64,000 nucleotides of DNA, taken from assembly GCA_900769325.1 (NCBI GenBank), contig CAAGGF010000018.1:62001-126000 (forward strand), in the 5' to 3' direction. This DNA comes from Spirochaetia bacterium (lineage in GTDB: Bacteria > Spirochaetota > Spirochaetia > Treponematales > Treponemataceae). The notes under the pieces are model-generated. The model saw only the letters and a list, made by a program, of their open reading frames with translations. It did no database searches and was not told where the DNA came from. This document shows positions 41,586-49,441 of this stretch, piece after piece. Within the stretch, counting starts at the first letter, position 1. Every line of letters begins with the position of its first letter. Made by a program: the position numbers and the translations under genes.

Positions 41586-43670
41586 TTAAAGAGCATCAAT
41601 GTAAGAAAGATTTAATCTTCCCATTTTATCAACTTCAAGAAGTTTTACAGGAATTACCTGACCTTCTTTTAAGACATCGCTTACTTTTTCTACGCGCTGT
41701 TTAGAAAGTTTTGAAATATGACACAAACCTTCTTTTCCAGGAAGAATTTCAACAAATGCACCGAAATCCATAATTCGTTTTACAGTTCCCTGATAGATTG
41801 TTCCTACTTCAGGATCTTCTGTAATGCCTTTTACAGCTTTTTTTGCTTCTTCTGCATTAATTCCGTTTTTAGCGTAAATTGTAACAGTTCCGTCATCATC
41901 AGTATTGATTGTTACATCATACTGCGAACACAAAGCCTTTACATTTTTTCCGCCAGGACCAATTAATGCACCGATTTTATCTACAGGAATTTTCATAGTC
42001 AAAATCTGAGGAGCGTTTTTAGCTAACGGAGCAGGTTTATCAATGCACTGTTTCATTATTGAAAGAATATGAAGACGACCTTTTCTAGCCTGTTCAAGAG
42101 CGTTTTTCATGATTTCTGTAGTAACACCAGGAATTTTTATATCCATCTGGAAACCTGTAATTCCGTCTTCTGTACCGGCAACTTTAAAGTCCATATCGCC
42201 AAGATGGTCTTCTTCACCAAGAATATCTGAAAGAATCTTATAACGCTCGTAATGTTCACCTTCTGTGATAAGACCCATCGCAATTCCGGCAACCATTTTT
42301 TTCATTGGGACACCGGCTGCAAGCATAGAAAGACATCCACCGCAAGTTGAAGCCTGTGAAGAAGAACCGTTCGATTCCATAATTTCTGAAACTACACGAA
42401 CCGTATAAGGAAATTCTTCACGGCTTGGAACCATTGCAGCAAGAGATCTGCGTGCAAGATTTCCGTGACCGATTTCACGACGGCCTATAGTTAATTTTCC
42501 AGTTTCTCCAACCGAATATGGAGGGAAATTGTAATGAAGAATAAAATGTTCGCTTCTGTCGCCGTCAATATCATCATAAGTCTGTTCATCCATTGAAGTT
42601 CCGAGCGTACATACTGCAAGAGACTGAGTTTCGCCTCGTGTAAAAAGAGCAGAACCGTGTGGAGTTGGAAGAACATTGATTTCACAAGTAATCGGACGAA
42701 TTTCATCGCATTTTCGACCGTCAATTCTAACTCCGTCATCAAGAATAGATTTTCTTAAAAGTTTATACTGAATGTCGTCCATCAAAGCAGAAAAGAGTTT
42801 TGCCTGAACAGGATCTTCAAGCTGTTCAGCATATTTTTCTGAAACAGTTTTAATTGCCTTGGAAATTGCGATTCCACGGTTCATTTTTCCGTCCTGGAAA
42901 CACGCTTCTTTTAAAAGAGGAGTTGCTTCGGCTTCGATTTCTGCTGCATTAGAAAGCGTTACATCAAGCGGATTTAAAGGAAGTTTTTCTTTTCCGCACT
43001 TTGCAACAAGTTCTTCCTGCAAAACACACATTTCTTTAATGAATTTTTCAGCTTCCGAAAGAGCACCAAGCATAACTTCTTCTGAAACTTCTTTTGCACC
43101 ACCTTCAACCATTGTAAAACCGTCTTTTGTTCCGGCAACAACGATTTCCATGTCGGCTTCTTCAATTTCTTTAAATGTAGGATTGATTATGTATTTTCCG
43201 TTCAAGAAACCAACGCGGCAGGCAGCAACAGGACCGTGGAAAGGAATATCAGAAATACAAGTTGCAGCAGAAGCAGCGATTACGGCAAGAATATCCTGAG
43301 TGTGAACGCCGTCGCAAGAAACACATGTAGGAACAATCTGAAGCTCATGACCAAAAGAAGGTTCAAAAAGCGGACGCATAGGACGGTCGATAAGGCGGCT
43401 TACAAGAATTTCTTTATCCTTAGGACGACCTTCTCGTTTTACAAAGCCACCAGGAATTTTTCCGGCAGCATAAAATTTTTCGTTATATTCAACTGTTACA
43501 GGAACAAAATCCTGACCTTCAGTTACTGCGCTTGAAGCACAAATTGTAGCAATAACAGCAGCCCCGCCCCACTGAGCGTAAACACAACCGTTAGCCTGTT
43601 TACCGATTTTTCCAGTTTCGAGGATAAGATCGGCATCACCAAGTTTGTAAGTTAATCTAGTTACAGACAT
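41586..43670 (-). CDS. pnp: Polyribonucleotide nucleotidyltransferase (PNPase)
   Basis: Phosphorolytic 3'-5' exoribonuclease. Two RNase PH domains are evident (AGKIPGGFVKREGRPKDKEI and SRLIDRPMRPLF; FPPYSVGETGKLTIGRREIG and GSSSQASTCGGCLSMLAAGV). A KH domain (IGALIGPGGKNVKAL, about 565) and a C-terminal S1 domain (GTVKRIMDFGAFVEILPGKE, about 632) follow. ATG 43670 (MSVTRLTYKLGD) has GGAG upstream; a longer frame to 43706 is not needed. The length of 694 residues is normal. It lies downstream of rpsO but is separated by a terminator and a long structured leader. Confidence 0.97.
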   Translation of the reverse strand: MSVTRLTYKLGDADLILETGKIGKQANGCVYAQWGGAAVIATICASSAVTEGQDFVPVTVEYNEKFYAAGKIPGGFVKREGRPKDKEILVSRLIDRPMRPLFEPSFGHELQIVPTCVSCDGVHTQDILAVIAASAATCISDIPFHGPVAACRVGFLNGKYIINPTFKEIEEADMEIVVAGTKDGFTMVEGGAKEVSEEVMLGALSEAEKFIKEMCVLQEELVAKCGKEKLPLNPLDVTLSNAAEIEAEATPLLKEACFQDGKMNRGIAISKAIKTVSEKYAEQLEDPVQAKLFSALMDDIQYKLLRKSILDDGVRIDGRKCDEIRPITCEINVLPTPHGSALFTRGETQSLAVCTLGTSMDEQTYDDIDGDRSEHFILHYNFPPYSVGETGKLTIGRREIGHGNLARRSLAAMVPSREEFPYTVRVVSEIMESNGSSSQASTCGGCLSMLAAGVPMKKMVAGIAMGLITEGEHYERYKILSDILGEEDHLGDMDFKVAGTEDGITGFQMDIKIPGVTTEIMKNALEQARKGRLHILSIMKQCIDKPAPLAKNAPQILTMKIPVDKIGALIGPGGKNVKALCSQYDVTINTDDDGTVTIYAKNGINAEEAKKAVKGITEDPEVGTIYQGTVKRIMDFGAFVEILPGKEGLCHISKLSKQRVEKVSDVLKEGQVIPVKLLEVDKMGRLNLSYIDAL

Positions 43671-44065
43671 TGTTTTCTCCAAATAAAAAAAATAAAAAAT
43701 TTGCAACGCAAACCTTAAAAAAGTAACAGATTTTACACAGATTCACACAAATAAATACTTTTATAAGGGGGAAAGCCTTCCCCTCGCTTCAAAGATAAGT
43801 CACTAAAGAAGCAAAAAGATTAGAAACTTATCTTTTACGCTACCCCTTCTTTTTTAACTTTACCCGTGTGCAAAAAGTACATATTTATGTGCACCCGTGC
43901 ATTAAACAAAATCTGAAACCCGTCAAAAAATCCTTAAGATAATTTTGACAAAATAATAACGCAACGAAATTGCCGCATTTTTAAAATTACCCCGAAAAAT
44001 TAAACTTTCCAGAGAGATTTTCTAATTTTATAAAAATTTTGAATTATAATCAACATAAAAGCCGA
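43671..44065 (-). promoter_or_regulatory. Long structured pnp leader (no gene)
   Basis: About 395 bp without a coding frame upstream of pnp. It contains perfect 10-bp arms at 43791-43800 and 43826-43835 (AAAGATAAGT/ACTTATCTTT). Further pairing of AAGGGG near 43765 with CCCCTT near 43845 could extend this to a stem spanning about 85 nt. A GGGGAA-AGCC-TTCCCC hairpin lies near 43770. The dispersed palindrome sits at 43700-43713. A TATAAT at 44048-44043 (- strand) may be the -10 box, without a good -35. In enterobacteria PNPase autoregulates through a leader stem cut by RNase III; a similar role here is inference. Confidence 0.4.
43700..43713. repeat. Dispersed palindrome, copy 2
   Basis: TTTGCAACGCAAAC is the complement of the 9663 copy, lacking the last base, and lies 30 nt before the pnp start codon. 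Confidence 0.55.
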
Positions 44066-44097
44066 CAAAAAAACCTGCTCGAAACGAACAGGTTTTT
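44066..44097 (-). terminator. Terminator after rpsO
   Basis: AAAAACCTG ... CAGGTTTTT around a CTCGAAACGAA loop. It is nearly symmetric, so it could act on both strands. The - strand copy follows rpsO by about 35 bp. Confidence 0.8.
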
Positions 44098-44129
44098 AAA
44101 CATCTTCTAAATTAACTTATGAAACAAAA

Positions 44130-44399
44130 TTATTTTCGTAATCCAAGTTCTTTAATGAATGCTCGATATCCTTCAAGATTTGTTCTTTCAAAATATTTAA
44201 GCATTTTTCGTCTCTGACCTACAACTTTCAAAAGTGCTCTTTTTGCTCCAGTATCTTTTGGGAAAGCCTTTGTGTGTGCTGTAAGCTGTTTTACGCGTTC
44301 TGTAAGAAGAGCAATCTGAACTTTTACATTTCCAGTATCGCCTTCTTTTGCGCCGTATTTTGAAACTAAAGATGATGTTGTTTCTTTTGTAAGTGCCAT
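44130..44399 (-). CDS. rpsO: 30S ribosomal protein S15
   Basis: An 89-residue small-subunit protein that binds the central domain of 16S rRNA. The signatures YGAKEGDTGNVKVQIALLTE and ERVKQLTAHTKAFPKDTGAK are diagnostic, and the C-terminal RALLKVVGQRRKMLKYFER is intact. AAGGAG lies 6 nt before ATG 44399. It lies 3 bp after ribF, the common ribF-rpsO-pnp order. Confidence 0.98.
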   Translation of the reverse strand: MALTKETTSSLVSKYGAKEGDTGNVKVQIALLTERVKQLTAHTKAFPKDTGAKRALLKVVGQRRKMLKYFERTNLEGYRAFIKELGLRK

Positions 44400-44402
44400 G
44401 AC

Positions 44403-45203
44403 CTACTCCTTGTTTATAAAAATTATACTTCGGATTCGCGAAATCTCATTGAAAGATAAGTCAACAAGGATTTCTTTAGACTTAACTTCAAGACAAGACC
44501 GTAAAGCCCGAAAAGTATTTACAATTACATTATATACACCGTCACAGGGAAGAACTTGCGTAAACCCTGAAATTTTGTATATTTTTCCGCAGTTTTCTAT
44601 TTTAGAACCGTACAAATCAAGCACAAAACGATTTCCAAGCATTTGTTCGGCTTTTTTAAAATCTGCAATACGGATACTATCCCTTATCAAAGAAGAACTG
44701 ATTCTAGCATTTTCTTTTCCGAAAAACAAAGGCTCAAATTTACAGGAAAAACCGAGTTCTTTTGAAATTTTAGTTATTTCCCGTGAAGTAAAATTTCCTT
44801 TAAATCCACATTTAAAATCAAAACCTTCTGCAATGAATTTTAAATTCATTTTTTCAGAAAGAATTTTAAAAAAATCAGCACCATTTATTCTACTGAAATT
44901 TTCCGTAAAGTCAATAATCACCACAAAATCAAACGATTTTTTTTCAAAAAAAGAAAGCCGTTGACGCAAAGTAGTAATGTTACCCGGAAATTCATCAGAA
45001 TGTTTTATTCTGCTTATAGACTGTGAAAAAGTGATGATTCCTTTTAAAACATTATGCGATTTTGCAAAGGAAATTACATCGGAAAAAAGAATTTTATGCC
45101 CGTTATGAGGACCGTCAAAACTTCCGACCGTCAAGGCACAGCCGTTTTTAAAAAAATCAATAAATTCTCCAGAAAGAATTTCCTGCCAGTAAAAAATTTT
45201 CAT
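44403..45203 (-). CDS. ribF: RibF-type FAD synthetase (C-terminal riboflavin kinase region degenerate)
   Basis: A 266-residue relative of bifunctional riboflavin kinase/FMN adenylyltransferase. The adenylyltransferase half is good: LTVGSFDGPHNGHKILF (HxGH-type nucleotide site), EGFDFKCGFKGNFTS and ISSSLIRDSIRIADFKKAE. Downstream, the kinase half should carry a G-R-x-x-G-F-P-T-A-N motif. Instead there is only IYKISGFTQVLPCDGVYNVI and about 50 more residues, without that motif. The protein may therefore only make FAD from FMN. No Shine-Dalgarno precedes ATG 45203, which lies just 8 nt beyond a terminator tail. Confidence 0.85.
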   Translation of the reverse strand: MKIFYWQEILSGEFIDFFKNGCALTVGSFDGPHNGHKILFSDVISFAKSHNVLKGIITFSQSISRIKHSDEFPGNITTLRQRLSFFEKKSFDFVVIIDFTENFSRINGADFFKILSEKMNLKFIAEGFDFKCGFKGNFTSREITKISKELGFSCKFEPLFFGKENARISSSLIRDSIRIADFKKAEQMLGNRFVLDLYGSKIENCGKIYKISGFTQVLPCDGVYNVIVNTFRALRSCLEVKSKEILVDLSFNEISRIRSIIFINKE

Positions 45204-45210
45204 CAGTTCA

Positions 45211-45246
45211 AACAAAAGGCTGCCTAAAAATCAAAAAAGCAGCCTT
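45211..45246 (-). terminator. Terminator after ilvE
   Basis: On the - strand AAGGCTGC (45246-45239) pairs with GCAGCCTT (45223-45216) across a 15-nt loop, followed by TTTTG. It ends only 7 bp before the ribF start. Confidence 0.75.
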
Positions 45247-45251
45247 AATTT

Positions 45252-46277
45252 TTAAGCAATTTCACAAACCCAGCCAGAAGGAGCGTTTATTTCACCCATT
45301 TGGATTCCAGTTAAAGTTTCGCGCAATTTTCCAAGAACAGACCCGATTTCCTGCATGCCGGAAGGAACATTTATAACTTCTTCATGATCTGTAATCTGAC
45401 CGATTGGTGAAATTACTGCCGCAGTTCCGCAGAGCCCTACTTCAACAAAATCTTTTAATTCGTTTTTATGAACTTTGCGTTCTTCTACCTCAAGACCAAG
45501 ATAATCTTTTGCAACCTGAACAAGAGATCTGCGTGTTATAGAAGGAAGAATTGAATTTGATTTTGGAGTAACAAGGCGTCCGTCTTTTGTTACAAAAAGA
45601 ATGTTTGCCCCGCCTGTTTCTTCTATATAAGTATGAGTTGCAGGGTCAGTATACATATTTTCTGCAAAACCGCACTTATGAGCATCTACGATATTGTGAA
45701 GGCTCATTGCATAATTTAATCCAGCCTTTATATCGCCTGTTCCATGAGGAGCGGCCCTGTCTAAATCTGAAATACGAACTTTTATAGGTTTTACGCCGCC
45801 TTTAAAATAAGGTCCTACCGGCGTTACAAGAATTCTAAACTGATACTCGTCAGCAGGTTTTACACCGATTACTGCGTTTGACCCGAACATATAAGGGCGA
45901 ATATATAAAGTTGCACCAGAACCGAAAGGCGGAACCCAGTCAATGTTAGCCTTAACTACATCTTTTACAGCCTGAACAAATCTGTCTTTTGGGAAAACAG
46001 GCATTTCAAGCCTTTTGCATGAATCAGCCATTCTGTCAGCGTTTAAATCGGGACGGAAACAGACGATTTTTCCATCTTTTGTTGTATATGCCTTTAACCC
46101 TTCAAAACAAGTCTGCGCATACTGAAGAACGCCTGCACATTCGTTGATGACGATATTTTCATCAGAAGTAAGAGAACCTTCATCCCATGCACCGTCTTTA
46201 AAATATGAAACAAACCGTTTGTCTGTCTTCATATAACCGAAAGGTAAATTTGACCAGTCTAAATCTTTTTTTGCCAT
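45252..46277 (-). CDS. ilvE: Branched-chain amino acid aminotransferase
   Basis: PLP-dependent fold-type IV aminotransferase that interconverts Leu, Ile and Val with their 2-oxo acids. It is the longer type (341 residues). Family elements are ECAGVLQYAQTCFEGLKAY (about 46-64), FRPDLNADRM, HGTGDIKAGLNYAMSLHN with the PLP Lys (about 192) and CGTAAVISPIGQI (about 300). ATG 46277 has GTGAGG upstream. It is monocistronic, with a terminator directly after it. Confidence 0.95.
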   Translation of the reverse strand: MAKKDLDWSNLPFGYMKTDKRFVSYFKDGAWDEGSLTSDENIVINECAGVLQYAQTCFEGLKAYTTKDGKIVCFRPDLNADRMADSCKRLEMPVFPKDRFVQAVKDVVKANIDWVPPFGSGATLYIRPYMFGSNAVIGVKPADEYQFRILVTPVGPYFKGGVKPIKVRISDLDRAAPHGTGDIKAGLNYAMSLHNIVDAHKCGFAENMYTDPATHTYIEETGGANILFVTKDGRLVTPKSNSILPSITRRSLVQVAKDYLGLEVEERKVHKNELKDFVEVGLCGTAAVISPIGQITDHEEVINVPSGMQEIGSVLGKLRETLTGIQMGEINAPSGWVCEIA

Positions 46278-46373
46278 ATCAAACCTCACAAATGTCGCAG
46301 TTTTAGCGGCAGAATTAACACGATTTTATCATTATTAAAAATTATATTCAAGGGAACAAATTTTCTTCAAAAT

Positions 46374-46410
46374 TTAAAAAAAATCCCGAAGAATTTTTAT
46401 TCACCGGGAC
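46374..46410 (-). terminator. Terminator after the SPOR-domain gene
   Basis: On the - strand GTCCCG (46410-46405) pairs with CGGGAT (46389-46384), followed by a run of T (46383-46374). Confidence 0.75.
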
Positions 46411-46432
46411 TTTTAAAAGATAATTCTGAAAT

Positions 46433-48640
46433 TTATTTTATCTTTCTAAGGAAAGCATCTTTGTAACCGTAGCTTTTAAATCGCTGTAAAACAGTTCCGT
46501 ATTCGTCTACAGACAAAGGTCCGATTAAAACTTGTTTTGCCGCTCCAGATTTCAAAGGAACTAAAACAATCGGATATTTTCCGTAATATTTGTCGAAAAT
46601 CGACTTAATGTTGTTCTCGTCTGAAAGAACTGCAATCTGAATATAATATTTTCCGCTTTCAAGAGCTTTTAAATTTTCTACAGTAAACGAATCAAAATCG
46701 TAAGAAGATTTTTCCGGTTCAGATTTTACTTCAGCTGCATTTTCTTTTACTTCTGACTCTTTTACTTCTTCAGATTTATCAGAAACAGTTTCAGTTTTTG
46801 CATTTTCAACGACATTATCTTCAAGCGGAAGAATATCATTTGAAAGTTCTTCTTTTTCTTCTGAAGGCGGATTATTTTCAGCAGGAACTAAAACAATCGC
46901 TTCATAACTTTCCTCAGATGAAGATTCAAGAATGTCAGATTCCGTCTTTGCTTCAATTTCTGGCTCTGTTTTTACACTTTCATTTACAGAAGAATTTAAT
47001 TCAGCGTTTTCAGATGCCAGATTTTCACTTTCTTCAGAAGAAATATTTTCGTTTTCAGGAAGAACAGTTTCTTTTTCAGGTTCAGAAACAGGAATTTTTT
47101 CTTCAACTGGCTTATTTTCAGGAACAAAAATTTCTTCTTTTTCTTTCTGTTTTTTCAGTTCTTCAAGATATTTATCGTAATCAGATGGAACTTCATCTTC
47201 TACAAACGGAACTGTGCTCACATCTTTTTCAGGACCTTCAAGATATTTTTCATCGATTACTTCAGGATAAATTCTTTCTGAAGCGACAGGTTCTTCTGCT
47301 TTTCGTTTTTCTTCGCTTTCAATAAGAGTATCGCCGTTTGCAAGAATTTTTTCTTCTTCAGGTTCACTTGCATTTTTTCCTTTTTCTGAATAAAGTTCTC
47401 CATCATCGTTGATTTTTTCGCTCTTGATTTCTTCCTGAGGCAACGGAAGCTCTTCTTCAACTTTTTCTGCTTTCAATACATCTATGTGAGTATTTGAAAA
47501 ATCAAGTTCGTCTGTAATCTTTTCAGAATCAGAAATAATTTCTTCCTCTTTTTCTTCAACAATTTTTTCAGTTTCGCTTGAAACAGGAACAGATTCTTCA
47601 ATTTCTTCTATATTATTTTCAACATTTTCTTTGCTCAATTCGATTGAATCAGAAATTTTTTCAGCATTTTCATTTTCAACTGGTTCTTCATTAAGAGTTT
47701 CCGAAACTTTTTCGCTTTCAATTGCCTCTTCATTTACTGGAGAAAGTTCTTCCGAATCAAGTTTTTCAAGCGGCTGTTCAACATTTTCAGAAAGTTTTTC
47801 TTCGTTTATAGCTTCACTCAAATCTGAATCAGTCAAATCAGAAACATTGTTTTCGTCAATTTTTTCAGACGGAATATTTTCTTCTGGTTCAGCAGTTTCC
47901 ATCTGAATGTTTTCAACAACAGTTTCTTCTTCAGTCACCGCTTCTTCAAGAATTTCTTTTTCTGGAACTGAAGGATTTTCAACAACTTCTTCTGTTACAA
48001 TCTCTTCAGAAACTGGAAGTTCTTCGTCGATTTTTTCAGATTCTGCATCTTCTAAACTTTCTTCAAGCGGAACACTAAGAGGTTTTTCTTCTATAATTAT
48101 GTTTTCTTCTTCTGAAACAGGAAGAGTCTCTTCTGAGTTTTCAATGCTTTCAGAAACTTCTGGAGCCGCTTCAAGTTCTGCTTCGTTTGCTTCTTCAACC
48201 TCTTCAACAGGAGGAACTAATGGTTCTTCTTCTTTTGTTTTATCAGATTTTTTTTCTTCTTGTGAATCCTGAGACTTTCCAATCAGTGCAGTTCCGGCAA
48301 CGATTTCGTCTAACTGACCTGAACGCTTTGTAATTTTTACAACATTATTTGAATCTTTTTCAATTCCAAGAAGTTTTGCCGCTTCTGGGCTCAAAAGAAT
48401 CGCAACACCTTCCGACGGGTCAAGTGCACCGATTACAAGAATGTCAACTGTAGTCTTATCGACAAGATTTGTAACGCTTATGCTGTCGCCCGGAAGATAG
48501 CCGACTGTTTTCGCAAAAATTCCCTGAGGTAAAACGCCTTCATCTGCGACTACAGCCCTTCCATCTAAAGACGGACTGAAAGACATAAACAGAAAACCGC
48601 TTAAAGTTAACGCCAAAACAAACCAAAATTTTTTCTTCAT
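46433..48640 (-). CDS. Exported SPOR-domain protein with a long acidic low-complexity linker
   Basis: A 735-residue envelope protein. The signal peptide is MKKKFWFVLALTLSGFLFMS. A small folded domain (about 40-115: GIFAKTVGYLPGDSISVTNL ... LLSPEAAKLLGI) resembles a double-psi barrel, as in RlpA-like proteins. About 500 residues of Glu/Ser/Val-rich low complexity follow. A C-terminal SPOR-type domain begins around 655 (KYYIQIAVLSDENNIKSIFD, ending GYKDAFLRKIK). SPOR domains bind denuded peptidoglycan at division sites, so a septal or cell-wall role is likely. GGAAGGGG precedes ATG 48640. Confidence 0.82.
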   Translation of the reverse strand: MKKKFWFVLALTLSGFLFMSFSPSLDGRAVVADEGVLPQGIFAKTVGYLPGDSISVTNLVDKTTVDILVIGALDPSEGVAILLSPEAAKLLGIEKDSNNVVKITKRSGQLDEIVAGTALIGKSQDSQEEKKSDKTKEEEPLVPPVEEVEEANEAELEAAPEVSESIENSEETLPVSEEENIIIEEKPLSVPLEESLEDAESEKIDEELPVSEEIVTEEVVENPSVPEKEILEEAVTEEETVVENIQMETAEPEENIPSEKIDENNVSDLTDSDLSEAINEEKLSENVEQPLEKLDSEELSPVNEEAIESEKVSETLNEEPVENENAEKISDSIELSKENVENNIEEIEESVPVSSETEKIVEEKEEEIISDSEKITDELDFSNTHIDVLKAEKVEEELPLPQEEIKSEKINDDGELYSEKGKNASEPEEEKILANGDTLIESEEKRKAEEPVASERIYPEVIDEKYLEGPEKDVSTVPFVEDEVPSDYDKYLEELKKQKEKEEIFVPENKPVEEKIPVSEPEKETVLPENENISSEESENLASENAELNSSVNESVKTEPEIEAKTESDILESSSEESYEAIVLVPAENNPPSEEKEELSNDILPLEDNVVENAKTETVSDKSEEVKESEVKENAAEVKSEPEKSSYDFDSFTVENLKALESGKYYIQIAVLSDENNIKSIFDKYYGKYPIVLVPLKSGAAKQVLIGPLSVDEYGTVLQRFKSYGYKDAFLRKIK

Positions 48641-48657
48641 AGCAAATCCCCTTCCCA

Positions 48658-49161
48658 CTATGCTCTTGATTTTAAAGATTTTTGAAGACCAGATGCAACT
48701 TCAAATACAAGGTCTTTTAAAAACGCTTCTTGATCCGAACTCAAAGGTTTATCAACTGATATATTTTTTTCCTCTGTTTTTTTTGGATTTTTTACAGAAG
48801 AAATTTTTAATACAATTTTGTCTAAAAAAGCGAACACATTTTCTTTTGAAAAATCTTTTGAAACATCAAAATAAATGTGTATTTCACAGAAATTATCAAG
48901 TCCGCCTTCAAATGCACTGTTTATGCTTTTTGAAATTACAGAAGAATCCTTTTTCTCTGAAACTGAAATGACAGCCGGTTCGTTTGAAACAATATTCCCG
49001 GAACTGAAAAAACAGTTTAAAAGTTCATCTTCAAATTCAAAAACTTCTTCAAAAACAGAAGAAATACCTTTTGAATGTTGAAAAATCTGAAACGAAAAAT
49101 TTTCTGCAAAAACTGAAAAATTAAAGACAAATATTAAAAAAAGTAAAACATTTTTCTTCAT
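48658..49161 (-). CDS. Exported protein of unknown function
   Basis: A 167-residue protein with a signal peptide (MKKNVLLFLIFVFNFSVFA). The mature part is acidic and Ser/Phe-rich, with two Cys (LLNCFFSSG and NFCEIHIYF). I recognise no domain. ATG 49161 has GAGGAAAC upstream; a longer frame to 49185 is less likely. It lies 17 bp before the SPOR-domain gene on the same strand, so the two probably form an envelope operon. Confidence 0.7.
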   Translation of the reverse strand: MKKNVLLFLIFVFNFSVFAENFSFQIFQHSKGISSVFEEVFEFEDELLNCFFSSGNIVSNEPAVISVSEKKDSSVISKSINSAFEGGLDNFCEIHIYFDVSKDFSKENVFAFLDKIVLKISSVKNPKKTEEKNISVDKPLSSDQEAFLKDLVFEVASGLQKSLKSRA

Positions 49162-49441
49162 CTGTTTCCTCAAAAAAATCAGCATTTTTTATGTAAGTTA
49201 CCGCTCCCTAAGATAAAAATTTTTAAACCTTACATTTTGAAAACCTTAAAACGCTTCCGTTTAAAAGATTCCCATTCCTTAATTCTTTTTCGGAAAAAAA
49301 ACAGTTATGGTTTAGAACAAAATTTTAAGTTCTTCTGATTTTTTTTAAGCAGCTTTTTTTTCAGGTTCACATATTATGATTTTCGTGATATTATTTGAAG
49401 AAAATCTGAAGAAATTCAAGATTTTAAAAACCGGTAGAAAA

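Noticed and set aside
42859..43299. 146-codon frame antisense to pnp
   Set aside because: A shadow of the conserved pnp reading frame, with no family resemblance or ribosome site.
46798..48272. Several open frames on the + strand opposite the SPOR gene
   Set aside because: They mirror the Glu/Ser-rich linker codons, are biased to Phe/Gln/Ser, and have no ribosome sites.
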